A DNA stretch of 64,000 nt, from assembly GCA_032622095.1 (NCBI GenBank), contig CP136064.1:190203794-190267793 (forward strand), read 5' to 3'. The notes beneath the pieces are model-generated. The model ran no database searches, had not been told where the DNA came from, and saw nothing but the letters and a program-made list of their open reading frames with translations. Position 1 is the first letter of the stretch. Each line of letters opens with the position of its first letter. The stretch is from Siphonodentalium dalli. Lineage: Eukaryota > Mollusca > Scaphopoda > Gadilida > Siphonodentaliidae. Positions 57,501-64,000 of this stretch are shown here, piece by piece. A program made the position numbers and the translations under genes.

Positions 57501-58272
57501 AGGAAGGCGAATTTTGTTACAATATCTTGCACTATATTTCATCAATGGCGGGTTTTGGTAAATTTTTACCCCATTCAATCTCATACAAAATTTATAGCAC
57601 TCGATCTATTTTATCAGAGGCTGCTTTTTGGTAATGTTTTGCACTATTCAAATCTCGCACAAAATCCCATGTGTACATTGTCCTGTATTTTTTATAATTT
57701 GTTTTATATATCAGTTCGTTTCATCCCATATTTTAGTTGCGGGAGGTAGCGTCTGTTTCACAGCATCACCCATAGAGACAAGTTGACGTCACAGACATGA
57801 TGCACCATTCGTTCGCAATATGGACACCCAATAATTTAGTTGGTTGTTTGATTACGACATGTTCAAGATCGAAAATTGGGATCGTCAAGGTCGGTCTCGG
57901 AATATTGTTAAATGGACACAACTCGTTTAAACCTCAAACAGTACGTATACCTAATATGGAAGTCGGAACAATGCAGGTCGATAAATACACGAAACACCGT
58001 TATACTCTAAAAATAGTCTTATCGAAATCACATTAATTTGACAGCTGTTTTCAATTATTTTTTCTCACAGATTGAGACAAACGCTCTTTATGCGTACCGT
58101 ATAAGGAATATATAAACAATGAACGCTCGATCTTTATTGTCTCGTGCTGATTAATTTTCCGAAAACAATATGACTTGAATAAGTCACGACATGATATGTA
58201 TACATTTCATGTATTTCTCGACACATTTTGACCCCGAACCGGGCCTGACGAGGAGGGTGTGTTCTTTGGCCT

Positions 58273-58344
58273 GGGGATGTAGCTCAGTGGTAGAGCGTTC
58301 GCTTTGCATGTGAAAGGCCCCGGGTTCGATCCCCGGCATCTCCA
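58273..58344 (+). tRNA. tRNA-Ala-TGC: tRNA-Ala(TGC), unit 39 gene 1
   Basis: Consensus copy. Confidence 0.97.
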
Positions 58345-58584
58345 GCACAGTGCTTTCTTTTTATTTGTATGTATGAAGTTTTAATTGCACATGCCGCTGT
58401 TATGACTGACTGTCGTGATTTCATATACTGGAAAGTCACCATTTGTGAATCGAAACGTTCCGTCCTATATGCATAGCTATTAAATCACAACAAAGCAAAT
58501 TTACCACTTCATCTGACTTCTCATCGAATAATAAATAGCTGTCTAATGTAGTCTCCAAACTTTGACGGACAAATTCTATCAGTT

Positions 58585-58656
58585 GGGGATGTAGCTCAGT
58601 GGTAGAGCGTTCGCTTTGCATGTGAAAGGCCCCGGGTTCGATCCCCGGCATCTCCA
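58585..58656 (+). tRNA. tRNA-Ala-TGC: tRNA-Ala(TGC), unit 39 gene 2
   Basis: Consensus copy. Confidence 0.97.
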
Positions 58657-58951
58657 AGAAATACTTTTGCACGAAAGTTAAAATTCGATTATGACGGTTT
58701 TGGTGATATTAATGGATGTAAATAATAGAAACAGCTTTCCCCATCGTTTTTCCGCGTGAAATCACGAAAACGAAAAAATTACTTTTCTGTATGCTCCGAT
58801 GATATGCTCCGATACTCCGTGGTATTGTCCTTATATTGCAGTGTAATTTCTATCATTTTATATTGAGATTAACATACTTCTTTTTTTTCGTGGGAAATCA
58901 AAGGATTTATTATTTGTCGACAATAATATGGGCCTTGCAATTTTACGGGCC

Positions 58952-59023
58952 GGGGATGTAGCTCAGTGGTAGAGCGTTCGCTTCGCATGTGAAAGGCCCC
59001 GGGTTCAATCCCCGGCATCTCCA
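58952..59023 (+). tRNA. tRNA-Ala-CGC: tRNA-Ala(CGC), unit 39 gene 3
   Basis: Consensus copy. Confidence 0.97.
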
Positions 59024-59795
59024 AGGAAGGCGAATTTTGTTACAATATCTTGCACTATATTTCATCAATGGCGGGTTTTGGTAAATTTTTACCCCATTCA
59101 ATCTCATACAAAATTTATAGCACTCGATCTATTTTATCAGAGGCTGCTTTTTGGTAATGTTTTGCACTATTCAAATCTCGCACAAAATCCCATGTGTACA
59201 TTGTCCTGTATTTTTTATAATTTGTTTTATATATCAGTTCGTTTCATCCCATATTTTAGTTGCGGGAGGTAGCGTCTGTTTCACAGCATCACCCATAGAG
59301 ACAAGTTGACGTCACAGACATGATGCACCATTCGTTCGCAATATGGACACCCAATAATTTAGTTGGTTGTTTGATTACGACATGTTCAAGATCGAAAATT
59401 GGGATCGTCAAGGTCGGTCTCGGAATATTGTTAAATGGACACAACTCGTTTAAACCTCAAACAGTACGTATACCTAATATGGAAGTCGGAACAATGCAGG
59501 TCGATAAATACACGAAACACCGTTATACTCTAAAAATAGTCTTATCGAAATCACATTAATTTGACAGCTGTTTTCAATTATTTTTTCTCACAGATTGAGA
59601 CAAACGCTCTTTATGCGTACCGTATAAGGAATATATAAACAATGAACGCTCGATCTTTATTGTCTCGTGCTGATTAATTTTCCGAAAACAATATGACTTG
59701 AATAAGTCACGACATGATATGTATACATTTCATGTATTTCTCGACACATTTTGACCCCGAACCGGGCCTGACGAGGAGGGTGTGTTCTTTGGCCT

Positions 59796-59867
59796 GGGGA
59801 TGTAGCTCAGTGGTAGAGCGTTCGCTTTGCAAGTGAAAGGCCCCGGGTTCGATCCCCGGCATCTCCA
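59796..59867 (+). tRNA. tRNA-Ala-TGC: tRNA-Ala(TGC), unit 40 gene 1, T38A variant
   Basis: T38A at 59832 in the anticodon loop allows a U32-A38 pair that the consensus U32/U38 lacks. The 32-38 pair tunes decoding accuracy in bacterial tRNA-Ala, so this copy could decode differently; the fold should be intact. Confidence 0.92.
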
Positions 59868-60107
59868 GCACAGTGCTTTCTTTTTATTTGTATGTATGAA
59901 GTTTTAATTGCACATGCCGCTGTTATGACTGACTGTCGTGATTTCATATACTGGAAAGTCACCATTTGTGAATCGAAACGTTCCGTCCTATATGCATAGC
60001 TATTAAATCACAACAAAGCAAATTTACCACTTCATCTGACTTCTCATCGAATAATAAATAGCTGTCTAATGTAGTCTCCAAACTTTGACGGACAAATTCT
60101 ATCAGTT

Positions 60108-60179
60108 GGGGATGTAGCTCAGTGGTAGAGCGTTCGCTTTGCATGTGAAAGGCCCCGGGTTCGATCCCCGGCATCTCCA
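60108..60179 (+). tRNA. tRNA-Ala-TGC: tRNA-Ala(TGC), unit 40 gene 2
   Basis: Consensus copy. Confidence 0.97.
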
Positions 60180-60474
60180 AGAAATACTTTTGCACGAAAG
60201 TTAAAATTCGATTATGACGGTTTTGGTGATATTAATGGATGTAAATAATAGAAACAGCTTTCCCCATCGTTTTTCCGCGTGAAATCACGAAAACGAAAAA
60301 ATTACTTTTCTGTATGCTCCGATGATATGCTCCGATGCTCCGTGGTATTGTCCTTATATTGCAGTGTAATTTCTATCATTTTATATTGAGATTAACATAC
60401 TTCTTTTTTTTTCGTGGGAAATCAAAGGATTTATTATTTGTCGACAATAATATGGCCTTGCAATTTTACGGGCC

Positions 60475-60546
60475 GGGGATGTAGCTCAGTGGTAGAGCGT
60501 TCGCTTCGCATGTGAAAGGCCCCGGGTTCAATCCCCGGCATCTCCA
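60475..60546 (+). tRNA. tRNA-Ala-CGC: tRNA-Ala(CGC), unit 40 gene 3
   Basis: Consensus copy. Confidence 0.97.
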
Positions 60547-61318
60547 AGGAAGGCGAATTTTGTTACAATATCTTGCACTATATTTCATCAATGGCGGGTT
60601 TTGGTAAATTTTTACCCCATTCAATCTCATACAAAATTTATAGCACTCGATCTATTTTATCAGAGGCTGCTTTTTGGTAATGTTTTGCACTATTCAAATC
60701 TCGCACAAAATCCCATGTGTACATTGTCCTGTATTTTTTATAATTTGTTTTATATATCAGTTCGTTTCATCCCATATTTTAGTTGCGGGAGGTAGCGTCT
60801 GTTTCACAGCATCACCCATAGAGACAAGTTGACGTCACAGACATGATGCACCATTCGTTCGCAATATGGACACCCAATAATTTAGTTGGTTGTTTGATTA
60901 CGACATGTTCAAGATCGAAAATTGGGATCGTCAAGGTCGGTCTCGGAATATTGTTAAATGGACACAACTCGTTTAAACCTCAAACAGTACGTATACCTAA
61001 TATGGAAGTCGGAACAATGCAGGTCGATAAATACACGAAACACCGTTATACTCTAAAAATAGTCTTATCGAAATCACATTAATTTGACAGCTGTTTTCAA
61101 TTATTTTTTCTCACAGATTGAGACAAACGCTCTTTATGCGTACCGTATAAGGAATATATAAACAATGAACGCTCGATCTTTATTGTCTCGTGCTGATTAA
61201 TTTTCCGAAAACAATATGACTTGAATAAGTCACGACATGATATGTATACATTTCATGTATTTCTCGACACATTTTGACCCCGAACGGGGCCTGACGAGGA
61301 GGGTATGTTCTTTGGCCT

Positions 61319-61390
61319 GGGGATGTAGCTCAGTGGTAGAGCGTTCGCTTTGCATGTGAAAGGCCCCGGGTTCGATCCCCGGCATCTCCA
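61319..61390 (+). tRNA. tRNA-Ala-TGC: tRNA-Ala(TGC), unit 41 gene 1
   Basis: Consensus copy. Confidence 0.97.
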
Positions 61391-61630
61391 GCACAGTGCT
61401 TTCTTTTTATTTGTATGTATGAAGTTTTAATTGCACATGCCGCTGTTATGACTGACTGTCGTGATTTCATATACTGGAAAGTCACCATTTGTGAATCGAA
61501 ACGTTCCGTCCTATATGCATAGCTATTAAATCACAACAAAGCAAATTTACCACTTCATCTGACTTCTCATCGAATAATAAATAGCTGTCTAATGTAGTCT
61601 CCAAACTTTGACGGACAAATTCTATCAGTT

Positions 61631-61702
61631 GGGGATGTAGCTCAGTGGTAGAGCGTTCGCTTTGCATGTGAAAGGCCCCGGGTTCGATCCCCGGCATCTC
61701 CA
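61631..61702 (+). tRNA. tRNA-Ala-TGC: tRNA-Ala(TGC), unit 41 gene 2
   Basis: Consensus copy. Confidence 0.97.
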
Positions 61703-61996
61703 AGAAATACTTTTGCACGAAAGTTAAAATTCGATTATGACGGTTTTGGTGATATTAATGGATGTAAATAATAGAAACAGCTTTCCCCATCGTTTTTCCG
61801 CGTGAAATCACGAAAACGAAAAAATTACTTTTCTGTATGCTCCGATGATATGCTCCGATGCTCCGTGGTATTGTCCTTATATTGCAGTGTAATTTCTATC
61901 ATTTTATATTGAGATTAACATACTTCTTTTTTTTCGTGGGAAATCAAAGGATTTATTATTTGTCGACAATAATATGGCCTTGCAATTTTACGGGCC

Positions 61997-62068
61997 GGGG
62001 ATGTAGCTCAGTGGTAGAGCGTTCGCTTCGCATTTGAAAGGCCCCGGGTTCAATCCCCGGCATCTCCA
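61997..62068 (+). tRNA. tRNA-Ala-CGC: tRNA-Ala(CGC), unit 41 gene 3, G39T variant
   Basis: G39T at 62034 replaces the C31-G39 pair closing the anticodon loop with a C-U mismatch. Promoter boxes and identity pair are intact. Confidence 0.9.
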
Positions 62069-62840
62069 AGGAAGGCGAATTTTGTTACAATATCTTGCAC
62101 TATATTTCATCAATGGCGGGTTTTGGTAAATTTTTACCCCATTCAATCTCATACAAAATTTATAGCACTCGATCTATTTTATCAGAGGCTGCTTTTTGGT
62201 AATGTTTTGCACTATTCAAATCTCGCACAAAATCCCATATGTACATTGTCCTGTATTTTTTATAATTTGTTTTATATATCAGTTCGTTTCATCCCATATT
62301 TTAGTTGCGGGAGGTAGCGTCTGTTTCACAGCATCACCCATAGAGACAAGTTGACGTCACAGACATGATGCACCATTCGTTCGCAATATGGACACCCAAT
62401 AATTTAGTTGGTTGTTTGATTACGACATGTTCAAGATCGAAAATTGGGATCGTCAAGGTCGGTCTCGGAATATTGTTAAATGGACACAACTCGTTTAAAC
62501 CTCAAACAGTACGTATACCTAATATGGAAGTCGGAACAATGCAGGTCGATAAATACACGAAACACCGTTATACTCTAAAAATAGTCTTATCGAAATCACA
62601 TTAATTTGACAGCTGTTTTCAATTATTTTTTCTCACAGATTGAGACAAACGCTCTTTATGCGTACCGTATAAGGAATATATAAACAATGAACGCTCGATC
62701 TTTATTGTCTCGTGCTGATTAATTTTCCGAAAACAATATGACTTGAATAAGTCACGACATGATATGTATACATTTCATGTATTTCTCGACACATTTTGAC
62801 CCCGAACCGGGCCTGACGAGGAGGGTGTGTTCTTTGGCCT

Positions 62841-62912
62841 GGGGATGTAGCTCAGTGGTAGAGCGTTCGCTTTGCATGTGAAAGGCCCCGGGTTCGATCC
62901 CCGGCATCTCCA
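62841..62912 (+). tRNA. tRNA-Ala-TGC: tRNA-Ala(TGC), unit 42 gene 1
   Basis: Consensus copy. Confidence 0.97.
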
Positions 62913-63152
62913 GCACAGTGCTTTCTTTTTATTTGTATGTATGAAGTTTTAATTGCACATGCCGCTGTTATGACTGACTGTCGTGATTTCATATACTGGA
63001 AAGTCACCATTTGTGAATCGAAACGTTCCGTCCTATATGCATAGCTATTAAATCACAACAAAGCAAATTTACCACTTCATCTGACTTCTCATCGAATAAT
63101 AAATAGCTGTCTAATGTAGTCTCCAAACTTTGACGGACAAATTCTATCAGTT

Positions 63153-63224
63153 GGGGATGTAGCTCAGTGGTAGAGCGTTCGCTTTGCATGTGAAAGGCCC
63201 CGGGTTCGATCCCCGGCATCTCCA
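63153..63224 (+). tRNA. tRNA-Ala-TGC: tRNA-Ala(TGC), unit 42 gene 2
   Basis: Consensus copy. Confidence 0.97.
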
Positions 63225-63519
63225 AGAAATACTTTTGCACGAAAGTTAAAATTCGATTATGACGGTTTTGGTGATATTAATGGATGTAAATAATAGAAAC
63301 AGCTTTCCCCATCGTTTTTCCGCGTGAAATCACGAAAACGAAAAAATTACTTTTCTGTATGCTCCGATGATATGCTCCGATGCTCCGTGGTATTGTCCTT
63401 ATATTGCAGTGTAATTTCTATCATTTTATATTGAGATTAACATACTTCTTTTTTTTTCGTGGGAAATCAAAGGATTTATTATTTGTCGACAATAATATGG
63501 CCTTGCAATTTTACGGGCC

Positions 63520-63591
63520 GGGGATGTAGCTCAGTGGTAGAGCGTTCGCTTCGCATGTGAAAGGCCCCGGGTTCAATCCCCGGCATCTCCA
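63520..63591 (+). tRNA. tRNA-Ala-CGC: tRNA-Ala(CGC), unit 42 gene 3
   Basis: Consensus copy. Confidence 0.97.
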
Positions 63592-63881
63592 AGGAAGGCG
63601 AATTTTGTTACAATATCTTGCACTATATTTCATCAATGGCGGGTTTTGGTAAATTTTTACCCCATTCAATCTCATACAAAATTTATAGCACTCGATCTAT
63701 TTTATCAGAGGCTGCTTTTTGGTAATGTTTTGCACTATTCAAATCTCGCACAAAATCCCATGTGTACATTGTCCTGTATTTTTTATAATTTGTTTTATAT
63801 ATCAGTTCGTTTCATCCCATATTTTAGTTGCGGGAGGTAGCGTCTGTTTCACAGCATCACCCATAGAGACAAGTTGACGTC

Positions 63882-64000
63882 ACAGACATGATGCACCATT
63901 CGTTCGCAATATGGACACCCAATAATTTAGTTGGTTGTTTGATTACGACATGTTCAAGATCGAAAATTGGGATCGTCAAGGTCGGTCTCGGAATATTGTT
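63882..64000 (+). repeat. Array unit 43 (partial, cut by window end)
   Basis: First 119 bp of a further unit; no diagnostic site is reached. Confidence 0.95.

Larger units (their letters stand above)
56269..57790 (+). repeat. Array unit 38
   Basis: Haplotype CGCGGCCTG; private G to A at 56828 in the gene 1 trailer. Confidence 0.95.
57791..59313 (+). repeat. Array unit 39 (1 bp longer)
   Basis: Haplotype CGCGGCTTG; private G to A at 58814 and one extra G in a G run at 58930-58932. Confidence 0.95.
59314..60836 (+). repeat. Array unit 40 (1 bp longer)
   Basis: Haplotype CGCGGCTTG; T9 instead of T8 in the spacer before gene 3. Confidence 0.95.
60837..62358 (+). repeat. Array unit 41
   Basis: Haplotype GACGGCTTG, an isolated G450/A469 unit among type D units. 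Private G to A at 62239. Confidence 0.95.
62359..63881 (+). repeat. Array unit 42 (1 bp longer)
   Basis: Haplotype CGCGGCTTG; T9 in the spacer, as in unit 40. Confidence 0.95.
1..64000 (+). repeat. Tandem array of 1522 bp tRNA-Ala gene units
   Basis: Forty-two complete direct copies of one unit plus a partial 43rd fill the window, with no other sequence between them. Most units are exactly 1522 bp; units 6 (1521), 18, 20, 21 and 35 (1514), 19 (1509), and 39, 40 and 42 (1523) differ by small indels. Each holds three + strand tRNA-Ala genes (TGC, TGC, CGC). Unit entries below give a nine-letter haplotype for unit-1 positions 450, 469, 480, 499, 672, 896, 929, 1047 and 1164 in that order. Position 499 is G18 of gene 1 and 1164 is base 4 of gene 3. 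Differences between copies were read by eye, so rare ones may be missed. Tandem tRNA clusters are known in several eukaryotes (Entamoeba arrays, a Xenopus tDNA repeat, a human 1q cluster); identity of this one with any named array is not claimed. Confidence 0.98.

Noticed and set aside
1-64000. CRISPR array or phage tRNA cluster
   Set aside because: The repeats are whole 1.5 kb units with pol III genes lacking CCA. There are no short repeat-spacer patterns, cas genes or other tRNA species.
1-64000. tRNA-derived SINE family
   Set aside because: The tRNA genes are full, foldable and terminate in T runs; there is no poly-A or SINE tail, no target-site duplication, and all copies are in fixed spacing and one orientation.
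1-64000. Pure assembly artefact (one unit copied by the assembler)
   Set aside because: Units differ by many linked, patterned variants and several distinct indels, which an artificial repetition would not create. Exact copy number may still be wrong.

Overview
The whole window is one head-to-tail tandem array. A unit of 1522 bp is repeated 42 full times, plus the first 119 bp of a 43rd, and both window edges lie inside the array. It looks like nuclear eukaryotic DNA, most likely animal. The tRNA genes have no encoded CCA, carry internal pol III A and B boxes, and end in short T runs. Their body closely resembles animal tRNA-Ala. The species cannot be named from this sequence; an AT-rich invertebrate is plausible but unproven.

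Each unit carries three intron-less tRNA-Ala genes on the + strand. In unit 1 these are gene 1 (483-554, anticodon TGC), gene 2 (795-866, TGC) and gene 3 (1161-1232, CGC). Genes 1 and 2 are identical over all 72 nt. Gene 3 differs only at anticodon base 34 (T to C) and at position 57 (G to A). All have the alanine identity pair G3:U70 and discriminator A73. The spacers are 240 bp (gene 1 to 2), 294 bp (gene 2 to 3) and 772 bp (gene 3 to the next gene 1). That gives 126 tRNA loci: 84 TGC (reads GCA) and 42 CGC (reads GCG). By eye 107 match their consensus, 2 are deletion pseudogenes and 17 carry substitutions, most of which should weaken folding or transcription. I see no credible protein-coding gene; the recurrent short ORFs are spacer or antisense-tRNA reading frames.

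Unit boundaries, counted from the bases just after a TGACGTCA palindrome, fall at 1, 1523, 3045 and so on. Units are nearly identical but carry linked diagnostic variants, so the array's history can be read. Units 1-16 mix three unit types in a largely alternating, dimeric (about 3044 bp) pattern, and many of their first tRNA genes have a G18T D-loop change. Units 17-29 are mosaic, with an 8 bp slippage deletion in three units and a T-arm deletion in one. Units 30-42 are mostly one type, with a T/C site that alternates every second unit through units 30-37. Unit 6 looks like a crossover product of unit 8-like and unit 9-like parents, and unit 21 joins two other haplotypes.

The natural reading is a high-dosage alanine tRNA locus kept homogeneous by unequal exchange and gene conversion, which spreads both good and damaged alleles. 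The least expected points are the restriction to two alanine isoacceptors, the CRE-type palindrome in every unit, and the clustering of variation just 5' of gene 1.
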